The notes under the pieces were generated by a model, which saw nothing but the letters and a program-made list of their open reading frames with translations, ran no database searches and was not told where the DNA came from. Below, in pieces: positions 38,254-48,233 of a stretch of 64,000 bases of DNA. Source of the DNA: Paenibacillus sp. MZ04-78.2 (GTDB lineage: Bacteria; Bacillota; Bacilli; Paenibacillales; NBRC-103111). Each line of letters begins with the position of its first letter. The first letter of the stretch is position 1. The stretch lies in the NCBI RefSeq assembly GCF_024213375.1, contig NZ_JANAVJ010000028.1, positions 1 to 64,000 of the forward strand. The letters are read 5' to 3'. A program made the translations under genes and the position numbers.

Positions 38254-39537
38254 ATGTCAACGGTAGTGGTTGTCGGAACCCAATGGGGAGACGAAGGAAA
38301 AGGAAAGATTACCGATTTTCTGGCAGAGTCCGCTGAGGTTGTCGCTCGCTATCAGGGCGGGAACAACGCCGGACACACCATTCTCATTAACGATAAAAAG
38401 TATAAGCTGACGATGATTCCTTCCGGCATTTTTTATGAAGATAAAGTATGCGTCATCGGCAACGGGATGGTCATTAATCCGGGCGCGTTGCTTGAAGAAA
38501 TCCGCTATATTCACGAGAACGGCTTCTCCACGAACAACCTGCGCATCAGCGACCGCGCGCATGTCATCATGCCGTATCATTTGCTGCTCGACGGTCTGGA
38601 AGAAGAGCGCAAGGGCGATAACAAAATCGGCACGACCCGCAAAGGGATCGGTCCTTGCTATATGGACAAAGCGGCGCGCAACGGCATCCGGATCGTCGAT
38701 CTGATGGATGCGGAAGAATTCGAGAGCAAAGTGCGTCGCCTTGTCGTCGAGAAGAACACTCTGATCGAGCAAGTGTACGGCTCCAAAGGGATTGACGCCG
38801 ACTCGATCATTCAGGAATACCTCGGATATGCCGAGCAGCTTCGTCCATACGTTACCGATACGTCGGTCATTTTGAACGACCTGATCGACACAGGTAAGAA
38901 GGTACTGTTCGAAGGGGCCCAGGGCGTCATGCTTGACATCGACCAAGGCACGTATCCGTTCGTTACTTCGTCGAACCCTTCGGCGGGCGGCGTCTGCATC
39001 GGTTCGGGCGTCGGTCCTTCGAAAATTCAACAAATCATCGGCGTGGCCAAATCGTATACGACGCGCGTAGGCGATGGTCCGTTCCCGACCGAGCTGATGA
39101 ACGAAACCGGCGACTGGATTCGCGAGCGCGGCAACGAGTACGGCACGGTCACCGGCAGACCGCGCCGCGTCGGCTGGTTCGACAGCGTCGTCGTCCGTCA
39201 CGCCCGCCGGGTGAGCGGCATCACGGGCTTGTCCTTGAACTCGCTCGACGTGCTCGCCGGTCTGGAGACGGTCAAAATCTGCACCGCGTATACGTACCAC
39301 GGCGAGACGATCAGCCATTACCCGGCAAGCCTGAAAATGTTGGCCGAGTGCCAGCCGGTGTACGAAGAGCTTCCGGGCTGGAGCGAAGACTTGTCCGGTG
39401 TCCGCAAGCTTGAGGATCTGCCGGAGAACGCCAGACGTTATATCGAGCGCGTATCCGAGTTGACAGGCATTCCGATCGCGATCTTCTCGGTTGGCCGCAA
39501 CCGCGAGCAGACGAATCTGGTGAAGCCGATTTATTAA
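38254..39537 (+). CDS. purA: Adenylosuccinate synthetase
   Basis: The 427-residue GTP-dependent enzyme joins IMP and aspartate in AMP synthesis. The ATG gives [25 protein letters not shown]; the P-loop-like GDEGKGK, NAGHT, the catalytic histidine region and the C-terminal GTP-binding [10 protein letters not shown] are all present. The GGGGG eight bases upstream supports this start over in-frame GTGs at 38224 and 38248. Regulated by the PurBoxes upstream; single-gene transcript ending at a strong terminator. Confidence 0.98.
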   Translation: MSTVVVVGTQWGDEGKGKITDFLAESAEVVARYQGGNNAGHTILINDKKYKLTMIPSGIFYEDKVCVIGNGMVINPGALLEEIRYIHENGFSTNNLRISDRAHVIMPYHLLLDGLEEERKGDNKIGTTRKGIGPCYMDKAARNGIRIVDLMDAEEFESKVRRLVVEKNTLIEQVYGSKGIDADSIIQEYLGYAEQLRPYVTDTSVILNDLIDTGKKVLFEGAQGVMLDIDQGTYPFVTSSNPSAGGVCIGSGVGPSKIQQIIGVAKSYTTRVGDGPFPTELMNETGDWIRERGNEYGTVTGRPRRVGWFDSVVVRHARRVSGITGLSLNSLDVLAGLETVKICTAYTYHGETISHYPASLKMLAECQPVYEELPGWSEDLSGVRKLEDLPENARRYIERVSELTGIPIAIFSVGRNREQTNLVKPIY

Positions 39538-39556
39538 TTCGGAAGATGAAACAGGC

Positions 39557-39599
39557 AACCCCTCGAACCGTCCTTAAATGACGGTTGCGAGGGGTTTTT
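39557..39599 (+). terminator. Intrinsic terminator after purA
   Basis: AACCCCTCG / CGAGGGGTT outer stem with ACCGTC/GACGGT inner stem, then a T-run. Confidence 0.9.
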
Positions 39600-39703
39600 C
39601 ATGTACGCAGTTGCATTTTTCCCCGGCGTCCCCCGATTGGTTTCCCAAAAAAAGGTCAATACTGTGAATAGAGTAGCAGAAGGCAAGATGGGGGATGTCC
39701 GGG

Positions 39704-40393
39704 ATGAAATGGCTGATAGGGATCGCCAAGCTGGCGGTCAGTGCGGCGATTACTTCGCTTTGCTGTGTGGCGCTGACGTTCGCCGCTGCCAATACGTATG
39801 TGGACTTATTGCTCGACCAGTATCATATTCCGCGTCCGGCCGGTCAAAAGATCGAATGGAGCGCCTTCATGAGCCGGTTCACGGCACAGCTGGGGCTTGG
39901 CACAGGGGGCGGCGTGCCTGCAAAGCCTAAAGACTTGGCGGTGTCCGTGCCTCCGGCCAGCAATACGCCTTCCTCCTCGGAAACCGGCATGAAAGAACGC
40001 ACGCAGACGGACGGTAAAACGACGGCGCCGGGCAGCGGCAAGGCGAACGACGACCCTTACAGGGTGCCGGAGGATGCGGTGGCCGTCTGGAGCCGCCAAT
40101 CCGGGAAGGCAAGCAACAAGCAGGACAGTCTCGCGGAGCAGGAACGGAAGGTCGTGGTCTCAAGCGAGGAAGTGACGAAGAAGAAGGAGCAGCTGTCCGA
40201 AGCGGACAAGGCGAAAATCTTTTCTTTGATGGTCTCGCGCGTGCCGCAGGAGGACATGCAGACGATATCCAAGCTGATGGAAGACGGCATTACGGCCGGT
40301 GAGCTGAAGGAAATCGAGCGGCTTCTCCAAAAATCGTTGAAGCCCGACGAGTACAAGCAGTTGATAGGCTTAATTCAAAAGGAAACGCCCTGA
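39704..40393 (+). CDS. Membrane-anchored hypothetical protein (229 aa)
   Basis: From an ATG with GGGGG nine bases upstream the protein begins MKWLIGIAKLAVSAAITSLCCVALTFAAA, a signal peptide or single anchor. A low-complexity Pro/Ser/Thr/Lys-rich spacer follows (about residues 65-130), then a charged helical C-terminus (SEEVTKKKEQLSEADKAKIFSLMVSRVP...KSLKPDEYKQLIGLIQKE). Layout suggests an extracytoplasmic protein with a C-terminal helical domain. No family recognised; related proteins seem to occur in Paenibacillus. The stop codon lies inside its terminator hairpin. Confidence 0.8.
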   Translation: MKWLIGIAKLAVSAAITSLCCVALTFAAANTYVDLLLDQYHIPRPAGQKIEWSAFMSRFTAQLGLGTGGGVPAKPKDLAVSVPPASNTPSSSETGMKERTQTDGKTTAPGSGKANDDPYRVPEDAVAVWSRQSGKASNKQDSLAEQERKVVVSSEEVTKKKEQLSEADKAKIFSLMVSRVPQEDMQTISKLMEDGITAGELKEIERLLQKSLKPDEYKQLIGLIQKETP

Positions 40394-40417
40394 CATGTGC
40401 AGGGCGTTTATTTTTTT
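40383..40417 (+). terminator. Intrinsic terminator overlapping the end of the preceding gene
   Basis: AAACGCCCTG / CAGGGCGTTT stem with a seven-base loop and a T-rich tail. Confidence 0.85.
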
Positions 40418-40437
40418 CTCATTCAGTTTACCTGCCT

Positions 40438-40701
40438 CTATTCAATGAACCCCCCGTAGCGGGTCACCGTATCTTCGGCTTGTCGAATCCGCGATGATTC
40501 GACAACGACCTGAAGCAAGCAGCCGGGACTTTCGGCTAGTGACAAATGAGATAGCCCGCCGCCGAGAAGGGATGTTGGCATCGGCTGATGCGGCTCTACC
40601 CCCGGCTCGATCTGGAGATCGACGACGCCCTGCTTGCGCAGCGCATCCACGGCTTGCTGCAGGTCATGTTCGCTTCGGAAAGCTGCCGTAAAATTTTCCA
40701 T
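40438..40701 (-). CDS. Hypothetical protein (87 aa)
   Basis: The protein MENFTAAFRSEHDLQQAVDALRKQGVVDLQIEPG... has a beta-alpha-beta layout: FTAAFRSEHDLQQAVDALRKQGV, then CLLQVVVESSRIRQAEDTVTRYGGFIE, which resembles half of a ferredoxin-like or stress-protein (general stress protein 17M-like) domain. A hydrophobic-glycine middle may be a flexible loop. AGGAGTG precedes the ATG. Function unknown. It converges with the upstream gene. Confidence 0.7.
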   Translation of the reverse strand: MENFTAAFRSEHDLQQAVDALRKQGVVDLQIEPGVEPHQPMPTSLLGGGLSHLSLAESPGCLLQVVVESSRIRQAEDTVTRYGGFIE

Positions 40702-41009
40702 CGAATGTCTTCACACTCCTGTCAATTTATCCGCCAAAATGTGGGATAAGATACGATAATGTTGAAATAGGCAAAGTTAATGTGGTAAATTTATAAAGTA
40801 GTTTTTTACCTACTGGGTTATTGTCCCTTTTTTTAGTGTTTTTATGTGCACATCGTAAGCGAACCTGAGAACGTATGATCAAACAACATGAGACTCTAGA
40901 CTTAGAGAAAAGAAACGTGTCATCAGGAAAAGCATCGCATCCGTCGGTCTTAAGGCCAGGGGAAGCAGAGGTTCGAATGCGGCAAAAAACGGCTTAAAAG
41001 GAGAAGAAA
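40702..41009. other. Long upstream region of the M23 peptidase gene
   Basis: No coding sequence. From about 40850 the stretch looks like an untranslated leader: GGTCTTAAGGCC near-palindrome (40953-40964), then AGGGGAAGCAGAGG and GCGGC/GCCG-type pairings up to the ribosome site AAAAGGAG at 40996. Cell-wall hydrolase genes in Bacillota often carry c-di-AMP riboswitches, but the conserved GGGGTGAA element is not seen, so I do not call one. No clear WalR box either. Confidence 0.4.
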
Positions 41010-42581
41010 ATGAAATTTTTCAAAGGAGCGGATCGACTCAAAGGCCTGTTGGACAAGCTTCGCACTCCAAGGTCTGCGGATCGTTCGAATAGCTTGGATG
41101 AAAGTGTAAAACCAGCGGCGGTGTCGGAAGTACCGGGAGCGACAGCGCTTGAACGGATGAAAAATCGAATCATTTTACATAAATGGATGGTTATCAAATC
41201 GGTCTCCACGTTGGGCTTGATGGCGGCGGTTGTTGTTGGCGGACATGGATTGGTTGAAGCCAACATGAAAGATTATTATCGGGTATATGCGAACGGAGAC
41301 CTGGTTGGAATCGTATCCGATCCTTCCAAGGTCGAGGAATATAAACAAAAGAAGCGGGAAGAGTTGTCCAAGAACGAATCCGATCTTCGGATGGTCGTAA
41401 CGGAACCGAAGCTCGAATTAGCCCCTGAAAGGGCTTTCGAAAACAATATTCAGGATCAAGCCGTGCTTGAAAATCTGGGCAGCTATTTCTCCTCGTACCC
41501 GGTTGGCCTGCAGCTTCTGGTGGATGGCAAGCCGATGGGGATCGTGAAGGACGAAGCGGCGGCGAAGACGGTGCTGGAGCAAATCAAAAACAATGCGGTC
41601 GCATCGATGCAAACGAAAAAGACGACGGGGCGCGTAGGCATCTTGTCGGCATCGCCCGCAGCCGGTACGCCGGTGCAAACGGAGCTGCAAAAAGCGGACT
41701 TCGTGCAAAAGGTCGATCTTCAGGAAGTTAAGATCGAGCCGAAGCAGTTGGCGAATCCGGAGGACCTGCGCAAAAAGCTGGAGACCGGCGATGTTCAGCC
41801 GACGAAGTATACGGTGGAGAAGGGCGATTGCGTCTCGTGTATCGCACAGAAGCTGAGTATTCCGAAGCAGGTCATTTATCAGAACAATCCTACGATCACC
41901 GACGATATGATCAAGGTTGGCCAGCAGCTCGACTTGACGGTTCTGAAGCCGACGCTTGCCGTGCGGACGGTTGAAAAAGTGGTAGAAAATCAAGAGATCG
42001 CCTACGAGACTGAAGTGAAGCAGGATGACAACATGCGTCTCGGCGAGTCCGAGGAATTGAGTCCCGGTAAGAATGGTCTCAAGAAGATGAGCTTTCAGCT
42101 TACGAAAGTAAACGGCCTGCTTGAGGCGGAGACGGTTTTAAGCGAAGAGATCGTTCAACAGCCGGTTAAGGCCGTCGTGAAGAAAGGCACCAAAGTGATC
42201 AAAGGCGAAGGAACAGGCAAATTCGCTTGGCCGGTAGTGTCGGCATCGATTTCAAGCACGTTCGGCACCCGTTGGGGCGCATTCCATAAGGGTGTCGATT
42301 TGACCGGCAACCGCAACATCATGGCGTCGGATAACGGTAAAGTCGTATTTGCCGGCGAGAAAAGCGGGTACGGCAACTGCATCATTATCGACCATATGAA
42401 CGGCTACCAAACGCTGTACGGCCATTTGAGCCAGATCAATACGAGCGTCGGTAAGATCGTCGAGAAGGGCGAGAAGATCGGTTATATGGGCAGCACCGGA
42501 AATTCAACGGGCGTGCATCTGCACTTCGAGGTACAGAAGAACGAAACGCCGGAAAATCCGCTTAAGTATTTGAACCAATAA
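41010..42581 (+). CDS. Cell-wall M23 metallopeptidase with LysM and G5 domains
   Basis: The 523-residue protein has a basic N-terminus, a membrane anchor (about residues 60-90, WMVIKSVSTLGLMAAVVVGGHGLVE) and an extracellular part. A LysM repeat follows (KYTVEKGDCVSCIAQKLSIPKQVIYQNNP, about 268-315), a G5 domain (LAVRTVEKVVENQEIAYETEVKQDD, about 318-390) and a C-terminal M23 domain. The zinc ligands are seen in HKGVDL (about 428) and HLHFEV (about 509). Members cut peptidoglycan cross-links or activate other hydrolases. It is upstream of the wal operon, which controls wall hydrolases in Bacillus. Confidence 0.92.
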   Translation: MKFFKGADRLKGLLDKLRTPRSADRSNSLDESVKPAAVSEVPGATALERMKNRIILHKWMVIKSVSTLGLMAAVVVGGHGLVEANMKDYYRVYANGDLVGIVSDPSKVEEYKQKKREELSKNESDLRMVVTEPKLELAPERAFENNIQDQAVLENLGSYFSSYPVGLQLLVDGKPMGIVKDEAAAKTVLEQIKNNAVASMQTKKTTGRVGILSASPAAGTPVQTELQKADFVQKVDLQEVKIEPKQLANPEDLRKKLETGDVQPTKYTVEKGDCVSCIAQKLSIPKQVIYQNNPTITDDMIKVGQQLDLTVLKPTLAVRTVEKVVENQEIAYETEVKQDDNMRLGESEELSPGKNGLKKMSFQLTKVNGLLEAETVLSEEIVQQPVKAVVKKGTKVIKGEGTGKFAWPVVSASISSTFGTRWGAFHKGVDLTGNRNIMASDNGKVVFAGEKSGYGNCIIIDHMNGYQTLYGHLSQINTSVGKIVEKGEKIGYMGSTGNSTGVHLHFEVQKNETPENPLKYLNQ

Positions 42582-42771
42582 GAAGGCTTGAGAGATAGAG
42601 AGGGGCATGGAAGTCACAGGAAACCTGGGCTTCCGTGTCTCTTTTTGCTTCAGGATGTGATAAAATAATAGGATAGCTTACCATGGATAGGATATTGTTG
42701 ACATTCGGCGGCGCGAAGTAAGGAGCGAAGTTCGGATGCAACGCGAGTCTCTGACAGGCGGTGAACGAAGC

Positions 42772-43509
42772 ATGGCCAAAATTCTCGTCGTCGACGATGA
42801 ACAGCCGATTGCCGATATATTGAAATTCAACCTGGAAAAAGAAGGCCACGAAGTCATCTGCGCCTACGACGGCGCAGCGGCCGTGGAGCTTGCCTATTCC
42901 GAAGAGCCGGACCTGATTCTGCTCGACCTGATGCTGCCGATCAAGGACGGTATGGACGTCTGCCGGGAGGTGCGGGTGAAGCTGAACACGCCGATCATCA
43001 TGCTGACAGCCAAGGATAACGAAATCGACAAGGTGCTCGGGCTGGAGTTTGGAGCCGACGATTACGTGACGAAGCCGTTCGGCACGCGCGAGCTGTTGGC
43101 CCGGGTGAAAGCGCATCTGCGCCGTCATACGAAGTCGGGGATGGCGTCGGCAGCCCAGGCGCAGCCGAACGAAGGGGAAGCGCGGCAGGGGCTGCGCATT
43201 CAGAGCTTGTTTATCGATACGGACATGTATGTCGTGTATAAGGACGACGTTCCGCTCGATCTGACGCACCGGGAATTCGAGCTGGTGCAGTACATGGCCA
43301 AGAACAGCGGCAAAGTCATGACGCGGGAGCATCTGCTTCAAGCGGTATGGGGCTTCGAATATTTCGGCGATGTGCGGACGGTCGACGTGACGATCCGCAG
43401 ACTGCGCGAGAAGCTGGAGGACGATCCGAGCCGTCCGGAGTACATTATTACCCGGCGAGGGCTTGGGTACATGATGCGCAATTCAAAAGCAAGCGCCGGC
43501 GGCTACTAG
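42772..43509 (+). CDS. walR: Response regulator WalR (YycF)
   Basis: The 245-residue OmpR-type regulator has a receiver domain ([25 protein letters not shown]; phospho-acceptor in LILLDLMLP about residue 53; K in TKPF) and a winged-helix DNA-binding domain ([28 protein letters not shown]). WalR is essential in Bacillus and controls wall hydrolases. The ATG matches family length; an in-frame ATG at 42736 has a better ribosome site (AGGAG) and would add 12 residues, so the start is open. Confidence 0.96.
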   Translation: MAKILVVDDEQPIADILKFNLEKEGHEVICAYDGAAAVELAYSEEPDLILLDLMLPIKDGMDVCREVRVKLNTPIIMLTAKDNEIDKVLGLEFGADDYVTKPFGTRELLARVKAHLRRHTKSGMASAAQAQPNEGEARQGLRIQSLFIDTDMYVVYKDDVPLDLTHREFELVQYMAKNSGKVMTREHLLQAVWGFEYFGDVRTVDVTIRRLREKLEDDPSRPEYIITRRGLGYMMRNSKASAGGY

Positions 43510-43524
43510 GCAGAGGCCGGGCCG

Positions 43525-45369
43525 ATGAAAACGATCCGCTTTTTCCAATCGATTCAAGCCAAGCTGATTATTATTTATTTGCTGCTGATTTTGGTCGCGC
43601 TCCAGCTTATCGGGGTTTATTTTATTAAGACGCTGGAAACGTCGCTCAAAAACGAGTTTATCGACAACCGAAACTCGCAGGCGCAGCTGCTCGCACAGTA
43701 TGCGGAGACGTACCTGACGGAAAATCAGGAAAATAAAAACTCGGACACGACCAAGAAATCGTATGCTGATCTGAACGATTTTGTAAACGGCCTCTTCGCG
43801 ACGAGCAAAGCGGAAATTCAAATCATCGACGCGAATGGTGTCGTGCTCACGACGACAAGGCCGATGAACCAATCGGTCGTGAACAGCAAAAACACACAGA
43901 CCGAAGTAACGCGGGCGCTGCAGGGGATTAAGGATAACCAGCGTCTGTTCACCGACTTCGACGGCATCCGCAAAATCGTTATCGCCAAGCCGATCGGATC
44001 GGGCGTCAAGGTGCTCGGCGCGGTATATATCATTGCTTCGATGGACGATGTCTACAAAACGCTGACCCAGATCAACAACTTCTTCATCTCCGGCACGTTG
44101 ATCGCGCTCGCGCTCACGGCGGGTCTCGGCGTGATTTTGTCGTCTACGATTACGAACCCGATCAAAGCCATTACGAGACAGGCGACGGCCGTAGCCGAAG
44201 GCCGGTACGAATACGAGGAGAAAATCCGGGTGGTGGGCGAGGACGAGATCGGTCAGCTCGGCAATACGTTCAATTTCATGATGGAGCGGCTTCGCGAGGC
44301 GTTATCGCTCAACGAAGAGGAGAAGGAAAAGCTCGCTTCGATCTTGTCGAACATGAACGACGGGCTGATCGCCACAGACGACCATGGGCGCATCATCGTG
44401 ATCAACCGGCGGGCGAAGCAGATTCTGCAGGTTAACGAGGATACGACGCTTGGCATGCCGCTTGACGAGCTGCTCGGGATGCTGCAGGAGAAGATGCAGG
44501 TGCTGGAAGGCACGGAGGATCATTCGACGATGCTGCATCTGTACCATGAAGCCGAGGAAGATATGCTGTTCGTCAAAGTGACGTATACGACGATTCGCAG
44601 CAAGGGTAAGGGCTTTGCCGGGACGATTGCGGTACTGCAGGATGTCACCGGCCAGGAGAAGCTCGACCAAACGCGCCGGGAATTCGTAGCGAACGTATCG
44701 CACGAGCTGCGGACGCCGCTTACAACGATTAAGAGCTATCTCGAAGCGCTGGAGGACGGAGCTTTGGAGGAGCCTCAGCTTGCAGGCAAGTTCGTCAATG
44801 TGGCGAGAAACGAAACGGAGCGGATGATCCGGCTCGTCACGGACCTGCTGCAGCTGTCCCGGCTCGATTCGAAGCAGGCGATTATCAGCAAGGTAACGAC
44901 GGATGTGACCGAGATGCTTGATGAAGTGGCGGACCGCTTTTCTTTTCAATTGGAGCAGCGCATGATCGCCATCGAAATCGACGTCGAGAAGCACGTGGAT
45001 GAAATTATGCTGGATCGCGACCGGATCGATCAAGTGCTCGACAATCTGGTCTCCAATGCGCTCAAATATACGCCGGAGGGCGGACATATCCGCATTCACG
45101 CGGGCCGGAGAGAATCCTCCGTGCTGGAAATTTCCGTGCAGGATAACGGCATCGGGATACCGCGCAAAGATTTGAGCCGGATCTTCGAGCGCTTCTACCG
45201 GGTAGATAAAGCCCGTTCCCGCAACATGGGCGGGACCGGTCTCGGCTTGTCGATTGCCCGGGAAATAGTGAAGGCGCACGGCGGCGCCATTCAATTGGAG
45301 TCGGAGCTCGGGCAAGGGACGCGGGTAACGTTTACGCTGCCGTATCAACAGGAGGAGGCGGCCGTATGA
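43525..45369 (+). CDS. walK: Sensor histidine kinase WalK (YycG)
   Basis: The 614-residue kinase has two membrane helices (about residues 13-33 and 185-205) around an extracytoplasmic sensor, then HAMP (about 205-260), PAS (about 265-370), HisKA with FVANVSHELRTPLTTIKSY (phospho-histidine about residue 393) and HATPase (NLVSNALKY, DNGIGIPRKDLSRIFERFYR, GGTGLGLSIA). It phosphorylates WalR. Its stop overlaps the walH start. Confidence 0.96.
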   Translation: MKTIRFFQSIQAKLIIIYLLLILVALQLIGVYFIKTLETSLKNEFIDNRNSQAQLLAQYAETYLTENQENKNSDTTKKSYADLNDFVNGLFATSKAEIQIIDANGVVLTTTRPMNQSVVNSKNTQTEVTRALQGIKDNQRLFTDFDGIRKIVIAKPIGSGVKVLGAVYIIASMDDVYKTLTQINNFFISGTLIALALTAGLGVILSSTITNPIKAITRQATAVAEGRYEYEEKIRVVGEDEIGQLGNTFNFMMERLREALSLNEEEKEKLASILSNMNDGLIATDDHGRIIVINRRAKQILQVNEDTTLGMPLDELLGMLQEKMQVLEGTEDHSTMLHLYHEAEEDMLFVKVTYTTIRSKGKGFAGTIAVLQDVTGQEKLDQTRREFVANVSHELRTPLTTIKSYLEALEDGALEEPQLAGKFVNVARNETERMIRLVTDLLQLSRLDSKQAIISKVTTDVTEMLDEVADRFSFQLEQRMIAIEIDVEKHVDEIMLDRDRIDQVLDNLVSNALKYTPEGGHIRIHAGRRESSVLEISVQDNGIGIPRKDLSRIFERFYRVDKARSRNMGGTGLGLSIAREIVKAHGGAIQLESELGQGTRVTFTLPYQQEEAAV

Positions 45370-46649
45370 TCGAGAAACTGAAAACCGCCGCGCTGACGCT
45401 GCTGGTGCTGCTTAGTCTGCTGCAAAGCTACCTGCTGGCCTACAGTTACCCGAAATACGATCCGGTCAAGCCGGAGGAATACGTGAAAACCGACATCCTC
45501 GGCACCCGTGCGTCCTTGAAGGAAATGCTGTTTCCGGATCAACTGGTGCTGCATCTGGGCAACCAACTGCATACGGTGCTCTACCCGAATACCGTGAAGT
45601 ACAATGAAGTGATGGAAATTTTGAAGCAGCGGTTTTTGGAAGGGTTCCGGAAGACGAGTGTCACTTCGCTCGACATCAACTGGGACGATGTGCGGAATAA
45701 GCAGCAGGGGGTCGAGATCCGATTCCGCGACGGGCTGCCGATGAACGTTCTGCAGGAGGTTATGCAGCTGAAGGGCGACCTGCAGGGCGAGAACGACCTG
45801 ATTACGCGCATTTGGATTTTTGCCAAGGATATGAATGAGGTCAGTGCGATTCTGTTTACGGATACGGCAAATACGGTGTACGAAGCGATCAAGGCCGATT
45901 TTACGGTGAAGGACATCGAGAAGTTCGTACAGACGGACGCAACGTTTACCCCTTACAAGCCGATGGCCGGGGATTATTATTTGCCGATGAAGCCGCTGAC
46001 GATCCCAAGCTTCAAGATGACTTATACGCAGTTTACGGCGGATCAATTGAAACGTACATTCTTTGTCGATCCGACGCTGACGCGCAATGTGACGGAGCGG
46101 GACGGCTCGGAGATTTACACGGACGGGAAACGCGGGTTGAAGCTGAGAAACGAGCAGCATTGGATGACGTATACCGATCCGGTGGCCGCGGCGGAGAACA
46201 ATAAGGTCGATTTGCGCGAGAGCTTGTTATCGGCCGTGCAGTTCATCAACCAGCATGGGGGCTGGAACGGCAAGTACGGAGTGCAGAAGGTGCCGCAGCG
46301 GCTGCTGCCGGGCAATCAGCAGTATGTGTTCCGGCAGTACTACAATTCGTACCCGGTCATCAATACGCGGAACGAGAATTCGGGCTTTATGAAAATATCT
46401 CTGCAAAAAGGTATTGTAGCCAGCTACGAGCGTTCGCTGCTTACCCCCGATCTGCGAAGCTCTGCCCGTACCGAAGTACAATTGGCGGGCGGAGAGGCGC
46501 TGGAGCAGAAGCTTGCTGCGTTCGCCAACAAGGCGCGGGTGTATTCGATCTTCCCGGCTTACCGCATGGTCGTGACGGAGCAGGCGATGATGTTTGTTCC
46601 GGCTTGGGTGACCGAGCTGCAAGACGGCACATACGAATTTTTGGACTAA
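45366..46649 (+). CDS. walH: WalK regulator WalH (YycH)
   Basis: The 427-residue protein has one N-terminal membrane helix (about residues 7-25, TAALTLLVLLSLLQSYLLAYSYP) and a large extracytoplasmic YycH domain. In Bacillus WalH and WalI restrain WalK through their membrane helices. The GTATGATCG overlap with walK (ATGA) couples the two. Position and layout identify it. Confidence 0.9.
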   Translation: MIEKLKTAALTLLVLLSLLQSYLLAYSYPKYDPVKPEEYVKTDILGTRASLKEMLFPDQLVLHLGNQLHTVLYPNTVKYNEVMEILKQRFLEGFRKTSVTSLDINWDDVRNKQQGVEIRFRDGLPMNVLQEVMQLKGDLQGENDLITRIWIFAKDMNEVSAILFTDTANTVYEAIKADFTVKDIEKFVQTDATFTPYKPMAGDYYLPMKPLTIPSFKMTYTQFTADQLKRTFFVDPTLTRNVTERDGSEIYTDGKRGLKLRNEQHWMTYTDPVAAAENNKVDLRESLLSAVQFINQHGGWNGKYGVQKVPQRLLPGNQQYVFRQYYNSYPVINTRNENSGFMKISLQKGIVASYERSLLTPDLRSSARTEVQLAGGEALEQKLAAFANKARVYSIFPAYRMVVTEQAMMFVPAWVTELQDGTYEFLD

Positions 46650-46662
46650 GGAGGATGCCGGC

Positions 46663-47409
46663 GTGGAATGGGGACGGGCCAAGACGATATTAATATTGTC
46701 CTTCCTGCTGCTGAACGTGGTGCTCGGCATCCAGCTATGGTCCAGCCGTGCGGACCTTCTCGATCTGGATGCGAACGCGATCGGAGCGGCGGAGGAAATT
46801 CAAAGGCTGACGAAGAGTAAAAATATACAGGTGCCGCCGGATATTCCGAAGGATGTGCCGAAGCTGCGGGAGATTGTCGTCCGGTTCGACGATAACTTCA
46901 ATCCGGAGAAGGCGGTGCCGCTGGCGGCGCCGTTCAAATTCGATCCGTTGATCAGCAAGGGCTCGTTCCGGGAGCTCCTGGCGAGAACGGGGATTCCGAA
47001 GATCGAGTCGTACCAGTACGATCCGATGACGAGTCTTGGCGGTACTTATGTGTTTCACCAGTTGTACGGCACGCTTCCGATGTTCGACGTGCAGTTGAGA
47101 CTGTTCGAGAAAGACGGACAAATCACTTCCTACCAGCAAGGTTATGTGGAAGTGCAGTCCGACGGGCAGCAGAAGGAGCAGAAGGTCATTACCGCCTACA
47201 TCGCTTTGCGGAGTCTGATCGAGAACTATTTGCCGTCGGGAGCGGTTATTACGAGCGTAAAGCTCGGGTATCACGGGCAGGTATACAATTCGCAGACGTT
47301 GAATATGTGGCCTTCCTGGCGGGTGTCGCTGGGGAATGCGGACGGAGACGTGTATTACGTCCATGCTTTGAACGGTGCGGTGGAAGGGCCGCAGAAGAGC
47401 AAAAAGTAA
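46663..47409 (+). CDS. walI: WalK regulator WalI (YycI)
   Basis: The 248-residue protein starts at GTG with AAGGAGG upstream. One membrane helix (about residues 6-24, AKTILILSFLLLNVVLGIQLW) is followed by an extracytoplasmic YycI domain with the YYVHALNGAVEG pattern near the end. It acts with WalH on WalK. It lies 13 bp after walH. Confidence 0.9.
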   Translation: MEWGRAKTILILSFLLLNVVLGIQLWSSRADLLDLDANAIGAAEEIQRLTKSKNIQVPPDIPKDVPKLREIVVRFDDNFNPEKAVPLAAPFKFDPLISKGSFRELLARTGIPKIESYQYDPMTSLGGTYVFHQLYGTLPMFDVQLRLFEKDGQITSYQQGYVEVQSDGQQKEQKVITAYIALRSLIENYLPSGAVITSVKLGYHGQVYNSQTLNMWPSWRVSLGNADGDVYYVHALNGAVEGPQKSKK

Positions 47410-47429
47410 GCGGCTAAGGAGTTTTGAAC

Positions 47430-48233
47430 ATGGGGATACGGTTTTGTGTGCTGGGCAGCGGCTCGACGGGCAATGCCACGGTCGTTGCGACCGAAGAGGG
47501 CAAAGTGCTGATCGACGCCGGACTCAGCGCGAAAAAGATTGGTCAATTGTTGAAGGAACGAGGCATGTCGGCCAGCGAGCTGGACGCGATTCTGGTGACG
47601 CACGAGCATGCCGATCATATTAAAGGGCTGGGCGCGGTTGCGCGCAAGTACGACTTGCCCGTCTATGCCAATGAAAAGACATGGGCGGAGCTTGACCGGC
47701 AAATCGGCGAGATTGCGGAGGAGAACCGCTGCGTGATGAAGACGGGGGAAATGCTCGAATTCGGCTCGCTGCAGGTGGAATCGTACGGCATATCGCACGA
47801 TGCGGCCGAGCCGGTCGGCTACTGCTTTTATCACGAGGAAGAAAAGCTGAGCGTCGCGACGGATCTCGGTTACATGAGCTCCAAGGTGAAGGAGAAAATT
47901 CAGGACAGCGACGTGCTCGTTCTGGAGTCCAACCACGATATCGAGATGCTGCGTATGGGCCGGTATCCGTGGAACATCAAGCGGCGCATCTTGAGCGATG
48001 TCGGCCACTTGTCCAACGAAGCGGCCGGGACCGGCCTCGTCGATGTGATGACGGCGAAGACGAAGCGGGTGTATCTCGCGCATCTCAGCCGGGACCACAA
48101 CCTGATGGATTTGGCCAGGCTGACCGTGAATAGTATGGTAGAGGAGCGGCTCGCGCCGGACGATCACCGTGCCAGGCTGATGGACACGTATCATGACCGG
48201 GCGACGGAGTGGGACGTGTTGAAGGACGATTAG
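47430..48233 (+). CDS. walJ: Metallo-beta-lactamase fold protein WalJ (YycJ)
   Basis: The 267-residue protein opens MGIRFCVLGSGSTGNATVVATEEGKVLIDAGLSAKKI. The metal site THEHADHIKG (about residue 58) and further ligands (SHDAAE, DLGYMS, SNHDIEML, LAHLSRDHN) are intact. YycJ is a 5'-to-3' nuclease-like family member implicated in mismatch repair in Bacillus. ATG chosen, with AAGGAG eight bases upstream; a TTG two codons earlier is less likely. Fifth gene of the wal operon. Confidence 0.94.
   Translation: MGIRFCVLGSGSTGNATVVATEEGKVLIDAGLSAKKIGQLLKERGMSASELDAILVTHEHADHIKGLGAVARKYDLPVYANEKTWAELDRQIGEIAEENRCVMKTGEMLEFGSLQVESYGISHDAAEPVGYCFYHEEEKLSVATDLGYMSSKVKEKIQDSDVLVLESNHDIEMLRMGRYPWNIKRRILSDVGHLSNEAAGTGLVDVMTAKTKRVYLAHLSRDHNLMDLARLTVNSMVEERLAPDDHRARLMDTYHDRATEWDVLKDD

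Noticed and set aside
38257-39558. 433-codon open frame antisense to purA
   Set aside because: Mirror-frame artefact of a conserved gene; no ribosome site or motif.
40940-41000. c-di-AMP (ydaO-type) riboswitch upstream of the M23 peptidase
   Set aside because: The GGGGAA-like piece is present but the conserved GGGGTGAA part and pseudoknot partners are not visible.
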